NCBI GenBank assembly: GCA_033439295.1
Contig: JAVTLE010000011.1
Location: 2,108,082-2,172,081, forward strand
DNA length: 64,000 bases
Origin: Deuterostichococcus epilithicus
Lineage: Eukaryota > Chlorophyta > Trebouxiophyceae > Prasiolales > Stichococcaceae
Reading direction: 5' to 3'
Position 1 is the first letter of the stretch; every line of letters starts with the position of its first letter. Shown here piece after piece: positions 12,242 to 23,000 of the stretch. The notes beneath the pieces are model-generated. The model was not told the origin of the DNA. It saw only the letters and a list, made by a program, of their open reading frames with translations, and searched no databases. A program made the translations under genes and the position numbers.

Positions 12242-13628
12242 GCGGCGTGGGCGGCAGCAGCAGCAGCCATCTGGCTCGAGCCAGGCAGCGCCGGGGTCTG
12301 AGGGTTCTCGAGGCAAGCGCGTACGCTCACAGCCGGGCAGCGCGCACCCGACCTCCGAAGAAGGCTCTGGGAGCGATGCGCGCGGCCCAGCGGCTGATGA
12401 CCTGCCGCTGCAGCCGCCAAAGAGACGGCGCACAGCGGCAGCCGCCGTGCCGCAGCAGCAGCAGCAGGCGCCGGCAGGTCGGCTCAATGCACAGCGTGAC
12501 AGCACGACGGCGGCACCCACGGGGCCACAGGCATCAGGAGGCGGCGGGTTCGGGGGCGCCGCAAGTCCTGCTGCAGCAGCACAGCCGGCTGCAGCGGGAG
12601 CTGCGGCAAAAGCTGTCCGCAGGCAGTCAGCAGCTTGGGGGAGGAAGAAAGGCGCAGTCGCGGGGGCGGCGCAAGAGCCTGCTCTGACGCCTGGCAGCCA
12701 GGGCGCCGCCGCCGCCACGGCGGCCAGCGCTCAGGCGGCGGCCGCCGCGCATGCAGTGCAGTGGCACGCCAATCGCCGCCAAGCCGCCTCCGCCCCAAGT
12801 CCGCCGTGGCTCCAGCTCAGCCTTGCCAGGGTGCAGCCCATCGTGCGACTCGCAGCCACCACATGTGCAGGTGCCACCGGAGCCGCGCTCGCCCCCGCCG
12901 CGCCAGCTTGGGCCAAGCGCGTCGGCGCGGCTTCGGCGGAACGCAGCGCGACAGCGGCGCGCAGAAAGGCTGCAGCTGCACGAGATGCTGCAACCAAGGC
13001 GGGCATCGCCCGCCGGGGCTCTGCGGCAAGGGCGGCGGAGCTGCCGGCGGCACTTCAGGGCGCGGAGCCGGCACCGCACAACATGCACGGCACCAACAGG
13101 CCGGCAGCAGGCGGGGCGGCCCGTGCAGCGCAGGAGTCGCCCCCGGGGCCAGGTGCCGCCCCGCCGCTGCCGGTCGAGGCGCCAGCGGCGAGACAGCCGA
13201 CGGTGCGAAGCACGCCGGTNGCCGCGGCCNCATTGTCGGCGGCAGCCCCGCCGCCACCGGNAGCGNCGGAAGCGCCGCAGGTGGCGCCGCCGCACCTGCG
13301 GCCTTGGGAGCCAGTGCGCCCGGCGACAACAGCGGCGCGAGCAGCGGCGGCGGCACTGGCTCCCATGGCCGCAGGCGTGGCGGCGCCAGCAGCGCCAGCG
13401 GCACGGCAGTTGCCTCGGCAGCAGCGGGAGCAGCACGAACTCGGCGGTGGGCTGACGCTGGGTGCGTTGCTGGCCCATGTGAACCAGCTGGTCATCAATG
13501 CCGTGCTGGCCTCACAACGCATTTCAGCGGAAGGCCGCCGGCAGTGGGGCCGCTCCGTGCTGGAGGAGTTTGCAGTGCGGGGTTGGGCTGCGGTGCAATC
13601 ACATGACGGAACAGCTGCCGGACTCTGA
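9917..13628 (+). CDS. Ala/Gln/Pro-rich nuclear-type protein, paralogue B
   Basis: Function unknown; paralogue of the minus-strand gene at 6443-8856. Exons 9917-10122, 10382-10465 and 10640-10769 join in phase. Later exons lie about 10905-11030, 11040-11720 and 11882/11923-13628, with less certain edges. Exon 9917 contains DPYAMPQTPFVRR (compare DPLAVPQTPWVQ in A) and RLEELRVMLAGFLDGDG. Exon 10640 has HVWRRSGGANGKGAWELHP (compare HVWRKHRGGAGCVLHP in A). The C-terminus has LASQRISAEGRRQWGRSVLE (compare ITTQGITEWGQSVLAAAL). The splice site before the PQTP exon is in the same phase in both genes. Between these islands the sequence is low complexity, with a glutamine run at about 12210-12240. The upstream exon carrying the start codon was not fixed. 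Confidence 0.65.
11509..13266. other. Assembly gaps (N) in low-complexity coding sequence
   Basis: Isolated Ns or short N runs occur at about 11509-11542 and 13220-13266 in this gene; further ones lie near 6728, 6800, 7255, 15174-15178, 15246 and 30040. All sit in Ala/Pro/Gly-rich, very GC-rich sequence. Predicted residues there are unreliable. Confidence 0.8.
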
Positions 13629-14558
13629 TCAAATTTTTTGCAGGAGCGCGGATGCACCAAACGTTGCTGAGGAGCAGTTTCATCGTGAACGACAGCAAGT
13701 GGAGTGATTGATGGAAGGACTGACCCTTGCTGAGGAGGGTGTCAGCAAACGGTGATGGAACTGAGGACAGAGAGGGGGGCAAGCGCAGTTCTACGAGTTT
13801 CAAGAGCCTATGGATGTTCAACCAAGCACCAGCGAACAAATTGTGCAAGCCACCAAAAACCTCAACTTGGACGCAAGCGGCACAAAACGCTGGAAGCGAG
13901 AACCATGGATGAAAAGCGGCAGCTGTGCATCGTCCTAGAAATTAGCAGTGCTCGTCATGTGTGCCAAGATCGGCGCGGAGACCCCACAAGTGATGAGCAG
14001 ACGCCGCACAGCGGCGATGCAACCGCCCGCGGCAGCCCCCGCGCACGCCTCGGCCGCTTTAAATCGAAACGACAGCTTGAAACCATCTTCAGTTATGAGT
14101 CACTTGTTGGTTGTTGTGTCGTCTAAGGGGGACAATGTGGCCACGCCAGCTGCTGGCGAGCCCATAGACCACTTATCAGGAAAGAATGTCGTCCAGCTGC
14201 CGCGGCACGAAGCTGCGGAGATATGAATTCCATGGCGATGAAGCCATGAGAACGGCAACTGCCAGTTGCGCCCGCCTCAAGTGCGGCGCTTAGACCCGCC
14301 AACGTTCTAAAGCTGCATTGCGGCTGTGGAAAGGGCTTGAAGCCACCAGGCACACCAGCGCCGACGCCCCATGCTGCGCCGCCCCACGAAGAAGTGCTTG
14401 ATGATCAACAGAAGGAAAGATGACTCTATGCTACCCCCATCCCGCCTAGCAACCCGTGCTCCTCCTCTAGTTCTGCACTGGAGTGCCTGACCCCCTCCTC
14501 CAGCGCGAGCCGCTGTCCCCAGGCACCCGCGGCGGAAGAGACTTATGGTGCTTTGGTC
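13629..14558. other. Convergent intergenic region
   Basis: About 930 bp between the stop of paralogue B and the stop of the next minus-strand gene. Lower GC than its neighbours; no conserved coding stretch seen on either strand. Confidence 0.5.
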
Positions 14559-17500
14559 TCAGGCAGGAGAGGCATGGCCGCTGCCTCTGGCACGCGCCCC
14601 CCAGTGGAACATGGCCCTGATGCCGGCCGTCCAGGGGGCGCCGGCGGCCTTGGGCGACGGCGGCTCCGAGGGTATCGCCGCCAACCTGCCGCCGCCTGCC
14701 GCCTTGAGGCTGCTGCGCGCCTTGCCGGCGCGGCCGCCGCCGGCGGTCCTGCCCTTCAGGTCCCCGGGGTTGGCACGGCCGAAGGCTGTGTCGGTGGAGA
14801 TGCGGCTGCTGCCGACCGACACCGGCGACTTGGGGTTGCTGCACGAGCGCCGGACGAGACAGTCAGGTTCCGTCAGCCAGGTCAGTGAGAAAAGGCTTTG
14901 TGGAATGCAAGGTGCACTGACAGGTGCGTCAATCCAGGCGGGCAAGGCTCCCAGGATAGCAGGTAACCTGAAGCGGCATGCGCTCAGCACAGAAAGACGC
15001 AAGCAGATGCCTTCATCTTATCCGGAGGGCGCCAGGTCGAGCCAGGATTGAACGTTACCTGGCGGCGCCCGACGCATCGGACTGACTGCTGCGCGGCAGG
15101 GAACTGGCCGTGGAAGCGGTGTCGAGGCTGGGCCGGCGCGCCAGCGGCGCGGCCGTCGTGCCGGCCGGCTCCGNNNNNTCTGCGCCGCGCTCGCTGCCGC
15201 TGCTCGTGCCGGCGGGCCCGGCGTGCGGCAGGCGCGGCGGCACGANGGCGGGCGCCCCGACGGCCGCCGCGATGGCCGCCTGCAGGCGGGCGGGGTCACG
15301 GCGGATGAACATCGTCGCCGGCAGCTCTGCGCTGGACACCTGTTCGCCGGAAAAAAATTCATGTCAGCTGAGGTGGATGCAAGGCAGGCACAGCCGCATG
15401 GGTGTGCTGTCGGCCTGAGCAAGATGACAGGCCTGTTCGGTTGGTGGCGACCATTGTGGACCTTCGCGTCGTCCGTCGCGCTGTTCAGCAGGCCTGACCA
15501 TACAGCTGGGCCAAGCTCAACCCAGTGGCAGAAAGGCGAGCAGATTGACAGTTCGCCAGTGCAACGGCAAGCTGCCGTCAGAGTCTGCTTACAGACCTGC
15601 TTCCGGGGTCGCACCTTGCTGCTGTCGGCGGCGCTCCCGGCGCGACGGTGGCGTGCCTCCAGCCGGGACTGCCGCTCGAAGTCGTGCTCCAGGGTCGCCG
15701 CAGCCAGCTTCAGGTCGGAGGCGACGCCGCTCTGCAGCCACGACACCCGGGCGCAGGGTCTCAGCAGGCTTCATTCGCAGGTGCAAGCAGTCGGCTGGAC
15801 GGCGCCCGTGCTGCTGGGTGCCTCAAAAGCCCGGAGCAGCCCGCTTTGCTGGCACCAAGGCAACGGCCGGCGCTGTCGCACGACAGCCTCGCACGCAGGA
15901 GCCCAAAGGCCGGCGGCTGCATGCGTGAGGTGCAGCCAAAACCGACGCATGCGTCCAATGCAAGCGTCTGCAGCGATGCGTGCACGATGCCGTCGGAAGC
16001 GCACCCGGGCGCGCGCGAAGCTGGGGTTTGTAGGGCTGCTGCCAGGCGCGACCGGCTGCGCCCACAGCTTGTCTGGTGTGTCCTTGAAGGCGAGCTCGCT
16101 GCAGCAGCAGGACAGCCGCTTGCAAGACAGACCTCGTGCGACGGTAGTGCTGATCCGAGATGGTCATGAGATGCAGGTGTTCAGGCTCCCTGGCAGGCTC
16201 CGGTTTCCATTGCTGGACGGCGTCCCAAGAGCGTGTTCAGACAACGCAGATGCGAAGTCCAGGCACTGGCGAGCAGTGCGCACCTGCACAGGCTGGCGCG
16301 GCGTGAGTGCCCTCCTGTCGCCAGCCCCGCTGCCTCGCTGCACACGCTGCCGGCACGCGAGTGGTGCCGCGTGGGCGGCGAGAGCCGCTGCGGCATGTAA
16401 GAGTCCCCCGCAAAACTGCCGGCGCGGGACCGCGGGCGCTGGCGCCGCCAGGCGTCACCGCCGAGCGTCGATCCGCCGGCGGCAGCCACGGCGGCGGCGG
16501 CGGGCGTCGCGGCCAGGCCGACGCCGCGCTGCGCAGGCCGCCCGGGAGGCGGCGGCGACGCCCGCTGCGGCGGCGGCGGCGCGCTGGAGGAGCCACGCGG
16601 GTTCAGCATGCGTCCCCAGGGCTGCACCGCCGGCGGGGCAGCCGGCGGCGAGCTAGCGGACGTCGCGCCGGGGGGCGACGGGCGCGGGGTCAGTGCCCCG
16701 GAGCCGCTGCCGCTGCTGAGGCGGTCGCGGCGGGGCGTGATGGGCGCCGACTGCGCCGGCGCCGCCGGCGCCACGGTCTCGTACATGTTGTCCAGGGACA
16801 TCTGCAGAGGAGGTTTGACGACCTCGGAATGTGTCTGCGTGCGGATGCAAAGACATCCCAGAAGCAGGGTGCAAACGGTGTGTTCCCAGAAGCATCACTC
16901 CCGATGAGTACTGCTCTTGTGACAAGGTGATTCGAAAGCAAAACGTGTATCGAACACCAACGGGCTGCTGCCAGGCGCCATCAAATTAAGAGACGAGGTG
17001 TACAGGGACACAACGACACGACAGCGGAGTTTGCGTGTCTGCGGCCGTGCCTGGGGGTTGGACAGCAGCGCCAGCTGCGCCGCCAGCTGGGACATCGGCT
17101 CGCCGCCCTGCTGCGGCCGGCGCGCCGCCGGCAGCAGCTCCTGCCGCATCAAGTTCGCAGGTGTCAGGAAGCCGCTTGGACCCAGGAGCAAGCGTAACAT
17201 GCCACACCTTCAAGGTCAACACATGCCACCAAATTGCCTGACAGCGGCGCAAAGGGGTCCCGGTCCAACCACAGGTCCAGCGCACACCGATGCATCAGAC
17301 CTGATGCGCATCTCACCTGGACCTCGACAATGGCGTGGCGCCGCACCGCCGCCCGCAGCGCCGCCGCGGGCGCCTGCTGCCGCGAGGTGCGAGCCGCGGC
17401 GCGCGCCCCCGCGTTGCTGCCGCTGCCATCGCCGCCTTCGGCCGGGGCCACCAGCGCAGCCGCAACGGCGTCGTCCACCTTCAGGGTGTGGCGGAAGCGG

Positions 17501-19286
17501 CGGCGGAAAAAGTCGTCGGCCTGCTGCGCCGGCGCGCGCTCGTTGAACTCCAGGCCGCTGCGCCGCGAGGCTGCAGGAAGCAGTTGTGGACGCCATCAGT
17601 CATCAGCAAGCTCTTCAGAGAGCGATGTCCGTTGTGGAGCACGCAGCCATGACAGGCTTGGCGATCGCTCGAGGTTGCAGGCTGCAGGCAAATAATTCAG
17701 GCCACATCCCACGAGAGGTCGTGCAATCCACCTCCCAGATGTTCACACCCACCGACGAAAGTGACAGCGTAGGCGCGCTTATTGGACATGTGCAGTGTGG
17801 AGCCGAGCGGGTCGAACACGTGCAGAGCCGGGCGGCGGGCGTCGCGGCCGTCCGCCAGCAGGCAGAAGGATGCGCCGCGGTGCGTCAGCAGGAACAGGCG
17901 CAGCCGGCCAATGGCGGCGGCGTCGGCGCCGACGCATGCCAGCCAGCCGAAGAAGTCGGTGCCATCGTCTACCGCGCCAACCGACGCCAGCAGCCTGCAG
18001 TGGACGCGGTGGACCGCAGGGTGAGCGTCAAACCGGCACAGAAGCCTGCCTGCTTGACATGCCGCCTCGCAGGCGCTGGCCAACCCCGCTACCCCTGTAC
18101 TGTGCAAACGTGACGTCTGCGTCACGAATGCAGGAGGCGCAACATGGCAGGACTGGGTGTGCCAGCAGCATGTGACGCTGGGAAGATCGGGGCGCACCCG
18201 CGGGGCAGGGCCGTATCCAGCGGAATGGAGTACAGCACGCTGCCACGGCGCGCCGGCGGCGGAGGCCGCAGCCCGAAGCCGCCGTGCTCAAGCGCCGCCA
18301 GCAGGGCGCCGCCGCCGCCGCGCTGGCCGCCGCCGAGCCGCCTGCCGCCGAGGGCGCCCTGCTGCGCTGCCTTCCACTCCGCAAACGAGCGGCACAGGTC
18401 CACCGCCTTGGCGACCGCACGCTCTGCAGGAATGAGCCCAGAGGCATAGTTCTGTGCTCAGCCAAGTGAGTGTAAGGGACGGGGGAAAGCGGGAAACGTC
18501 CTTACGGAAGGCAAATGAGTCATCAGCCACGCTGCTCGGATCGAGTGCGAACAGCAGAGCGTTCTCGCCGTCAGTGTTGGGTGGCAAACGCCTCGTTGCA
18601 GGCTGCAGCAAGCTCAAAGGAAAGCAGCAGCAATCGTCGGCTAGGCTGACGGACATTGCGTCGTGCAATGGAAGCTGCACACATCACGCACGATGCCCAG
18701 CTGGCATGGGGATCCCGTGACGTCGGCCGGTGCAGCCGACACCTTGTGGTCATGCGTCCCCAGCTCGAAACGTCAGCGCGGGATGAGTCTGGCCTCAAAG
18801 CACGACTGAAGTAACAGCTGGTTGGTATGAGCGGGTACAAGCCTGCGGTGATTGACTAAGGCTGCGCCATGTCCATGCAGCGAGCTGACCAGCGGCGCCG
18901 ACGGGCTGACAACCGGCTGATCATGCTCAAATGGTCCCAACACACGATCTGGGCACCGGCCGACCGGCTCGGCCGGCTCGGTCAGTTGATGGACGTTCCC
19001 GGGTCCTAATCGATGTTGCCAGGACAACAACGGCCGTCCTTGCAGCGGCTCGGGGGTAACAGAAGGACGGGCACCAGCATCCCAGACGTTTATCACCTTG
19101 AGCCGACAGCTCCGGCAGCGCCTGCAGCGGGCTGGCCAAGGCTGCCTCAATAAACCCGAGCGCCCCGAAGACGCTTGCGGAACAGGGCAGCCCGGATACG
19201 TCTGTCCGGCCGTAGCGCAGGTAGAGGCCGCCTCGCTCGCCGGAAATCGAGTAGAAGGGCAGCTTGGCCCACCCGCTGCGCCCCAT
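14559..19286 (-). CDS. Unidentified multi-exon protein with disordered C-terminal half
   Basis: I do not recognise this gene. Minus-strand coding pieces from 5' to 3': ATG at 19286 (SGWAKLPFYSISGERGGLYL); about 18500-18600 (DGENALLFALDPSSVADDSF); 18190-18430 (AVAKAVDLCRSFAEWKAAQ ... GSVLYSIPLDTALP); 17760-18060 (CRFDAHPAVHRV ... FFGWLACVGADAAAIGRLRL ... ALHVFDPLGSTLHMSNKRAY); 17320-17580 (GLEFNERAPAQQADDFFRRR); 17051-17150 (PANLMRQELLPAARR); then Pro/Ser/Ala-rich exons at 16400-16800, 15610-15745, 15060-15340 and the last to the stop at 14559. The first half looks globular, the second disordered. Several junctions close in phase (18.4 to 18.0 kb, 17.8 to 17.6 kb), but the whole chain does not, and it could be two genes split near 16.85 kb. 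One junction (17051) seems to use a GC donor. Confidence 0.5.
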
Positions 19287-20013
19287 GCTGCTGCTCCCTG
19301 CCCCGTCTAGCGCGCGCAGGATAGGTCCCGAAAGCACGGTGCAGCAAGGGAACGCGGCGCTTCGAGGCCTGCTGTGCAATGTCACAGCATGATGCGGCCT
19401 CTCACACGCTCAGACTCCTGGCGTGGTCGGTGACTGCCTGTCACAGAACAGACTACTCATCAGACGTGCAATTTCTGACTGAAATTTCCAATTTCAGCGG
19501 AGCTGGCTGCCTGCTTCGGCCCCTTGGATGTGGCATTGGCACACGTCATGATCCACATCTGCTGCCGGTTGGCATCCTCTGCTTCCTGTCCTTCAATTTT
19601 GACGAGCTAAAATCCGGCATCGAACGGGCTGGAACCCGGGAGAACATTGCGAGCTGATCCGATCAACGGCACATATTGATCGAGGTCGCTGCCTGCGCCT
19701 TGACCACCCATTCATCAGTCTCAGCAATTGACTTTCGAATCGGCAGCCAGCTAATTCGATCGTGTCGCCTGGTCGGCCTAGAGCGCACCGACATAGTTCC
19801 TCTGTGAATGAAAGAGTCTTGCAAACCTTGATCGGAAGATTTCGCCGTTCCATCACAGTGCAGGGTGTCCCAGGCTTGGATATCGCTATCTTTGATCCGG
19901 TCCCTTCCCTGAATCAGCCGCGTGCAACGCCTGTCAACCTCAAATAGCCGATACAATCCCCGCCGGTTCATCGAGCCGTGTTGCGCGGGCTGACAGTGCT
20001 CGACCCGGGCGCA
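19287..20013. promoter_or_regulatory. Divergent intergenic region upstream of CDC16
   Basis: About 730 bp between divergent starts, GC-poorer than the genes. It presumably holds both promoters; no specific site is recognised. Confidence 0.35.
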
Positions 20014-23000
20014 ATGGCGCAGACGGAGGACCACTGCAACAGGTGGTCATCAGTTGCGCGTGCTCGGCTAGTGTTCCTGTATGTTTCAAGTTCTACTTTC
20101 GTGCCACGAGGGGCCTTCTGGCGTGCTGAGGCCGCTGTACCTGCATGATGCCGGCTGCCAACCACCCGTCTCTCATGGCTGTGCGCGCCCGCTTGCAGGC
20201 TGCGCGCCCTGGTGCACGATGCGCTGGCGAAGCACCTCACGGACTCGGCGGCGTTCTTCGCGGACAAGCTGGCGACGCTGAGCGGCGGCGCCCCAGCAGA
20301 CTTGTACCTCCTGGCCCAGGCGAGCATCGCTGCCTGCTCTCGAGGCCCTTTTCCTTCTTGAAACCGTCTTCCTTGTGCTCCTGTCTTGTGCCTTCTGCAG
20401 GCGGGCCTTTTCAGGAAGGCAAGTATGACTGCGCTGGTCTGCTGGGGCTCCTTGATGCTGGCCAGGAGCACCAACTGCACCGGCAGCTCCACGATCCGTG
20501 GCGGCGCACTTGGACGGCGTATCTGGCAGCTGCGTCGCCGCGCTCGCTGGCGCCGGCGCCGCTGCGGCGCCGCTCTGCGCGGATGCCGCGGCCTGTCTGA
20601 TGCCAGCCTGGCCGTCCTGCGCGTCTGCGCCGGCTGCCGTAGCCGCGGTGCCTGGCACTCACACCTGCAACTGAGACCCACAAGAGTTTGTGGGCAGGCA
20701 TGCTTTGCGGCGGGGTAGCACCGGCGGTGCATGCGCCTGCTGCACGGCATTGGGGCGCCGGACGCTGACAGACCGGCCCCTGCAACAGCCACGCTGCCGC
20801 TCCTGTGACATCTGTGAACCCAGCACGTGTGCCGTGCGCAGGCGTACTTCATGGCGGGGCAGCACCGGCGGTGCCTAGGCCTGCTGCGCGGCGGGCCGGA
20901 GCCGCTGACGCAGCTGGACGTGCGTTTCCGCTACCTGGCGGCGCGCTGCCTGGCGGCGACCGGCGAGTGGGAGGAGGTCCTCTCACTGCTGGCCGCGCCG
21001 GGGGCCGGCCCCGACTTTGAGGACCTGCCGCCTGCGGTGAGCAGCCCCTCGGTGTGCTGCGGGGCGGTGTGCGCAGGACGTCTCACAGGCACAGCGGCTG
21101 CCCGCGGCTCTGGGATGAACCAGCCGCCGCCTGGCGGCCTGTCCACGCCACCGCACGCTTGCAGCCGTGACAGCGACGCTCGCACCCTGCCCGCCGCAGG
21201 AACTGGAGGAGGGTGACGGGCCGCCGCGGGGCGAGGCGGTGTCCTGGGGCGCCGCGATGTGCTGCCTGCGGGGGCGCGCCTTCGAGGCGCAGGACAATGC
21301 GGCCCGCGCTGCCGCCTGCTTTGCCGCCGCGCTGCGCGCGGACCCGTTCTGCTACGAGGCCTTCCAGGTGTGCGCGGGGGGAGGTGCAGGTTCTGGGCGG
21401 CTCCCCCTGGGACGCAGTCGAAAGCGCGCGTGTTTGTGGCGCGCACTGGGCGGGCACAGCCGCCTGCTCTGCCGCCGTGCCGCATGCCGACCCTGCCTGC
21501 CGCGAGGTCTTTGAGCTGCCACTGTGCCTCGTGGAGTTTCCCAGTCGGCGCAAGGTACCTTGCAGCCACGCTCCGGCTGTTCGTGGGCCGCGCTGCCTGG
21601 GTGCTGCTGGGGCCGCCCAGCGGGCATGTTCTCTGCTCACGCTCGTTCAGGACAGCCGGGTCGTGTGGCAGTGCGAGAGCGGCGCCGGTGAGCCAGCCGA
21701 CAGGCCCATCAGCATGTGCACATGCGCTTTGATCATAGCTGATGATCCGATGATCGTCATCTTCAGCATTGATGATCTGATGATCATCACCACGACCATC
21801 TGCTGCCCCGGAGCGTCGGCTGGCTTCGATCCGCTCCACCAGCAGCACATGCTGCGAGCGCACGATGGAGTGCACCCATCAGCTTCTGTGCGCAAGGCAG
21901 CGCGTGCTGGTCCTGGCTCGGCCCGCCCACTCTCGCTACTGGTGACCAGACGCTGGCGGACCTACACATATGTCGGGGTAAAATCTTCATCCGCACATCC
22001 CCAGCCTGTGCTCATACCTTGGCCGGTTGCTGACGAAGACGGGAACGAACGCGAACAATCATTCCCCTCGTGCTGTGGCGGGCAGGCCCTGGTGGAGCGG
22101 CACATGCTGGGCGTGGACGACGAGCGGGCGCTGCTGGCGGACCTGCCGCTCGGGGCCCGCGACCGCTGGCTGCAGCTGCTGTACCAGTGCGCCGCTTCCG
22201 ACTCGCCCCCGCCGCTGCTCCTGACCCCGACGCGCGGCTTGCCATTTCGTCATGCACGCACTGCACGGCGGGCAGCAGGAGCGGAGGCAGTCCTCCACGG
22301 CAGAGCTGCAGCTGACGCGCCGACTGAGGCCTGAAGCCCGCCATGTCGAGGGTGGCTTGGGGACGGGGGGCAGCGCGTGTTTCCGGTCGCTCAGCGCCGC
22401 GGCGGGCGGGCGTCAGAGGGCCGCAGCTGCTGCACAGGCGGTCCACCGTCCCCCGGCCCGAAACTTACTGGCGGGAGGGTGTCGCCGCAGGGCCAGGGGC
22501 GTCCCATACGGGCGCGAGGCGCAGCTGGCGGCAGGCCTCGACGAGCTGGAGGCGCCGCCGGGAGCGCCGGATGCGGCGGCGGCGGAGGAGGCGTTTTCCA
22601 GCGCCGGCGGCGCGCCGACGCCCATGCAGACGGGTAAGGCTGCCTCTTCTGCGCAGTTCTGTCTGCCGGCCATGGATGCCCGTGAGACCCCTGGCCGTGT
22701 GCGAGGATGCGATTGAGGTGCTGTGGAGCTGCGCCGCGCACGCTTCGACCGCATGCCGTACCAGGGCTCAGGAGGCAGTACCCACTGCCCTGTGCGCAGG
22801 CGGCGCAAGCGGCGCCGACTTCGTGCGGGCCGGCGGTGATGCCGAAGCTGCTGCAGGCGGTCCAGACCAGCAGGGTGGCGGCGGGGCTGCCTCGCCTGCG
22901 CTGCCTGGCGAGCAGCTGCCGTCTGCGGCAGATGCAGGCGGCAGCGGCAGCCACCGCGGAGGCTGCGGCCTGGGCGGCAATGCGGACGTGGCGATTGCGC

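Noticed and set aside
12193-12718. Long open frames on both strands within paralogue B's last exon
   Set aside because: They come from GC-rich low-complexity sequence lacking stops; only the plus frame with the conserved C-terminal motif is supported.
20392-20640. Possible extra CDC16 exon or echo around 20399-20600
   Set aside because: Starts with GCAGGCGGG like the real acceptor but the similarity fades within a dozen bases, and no TPR-like sequence follows.
21712-21800. Repeated GATGATC/GATCATC motif, possible regulatory array
   Set aside because: A short simple-sequence tract within a CDC16 intron; no evidence of function.
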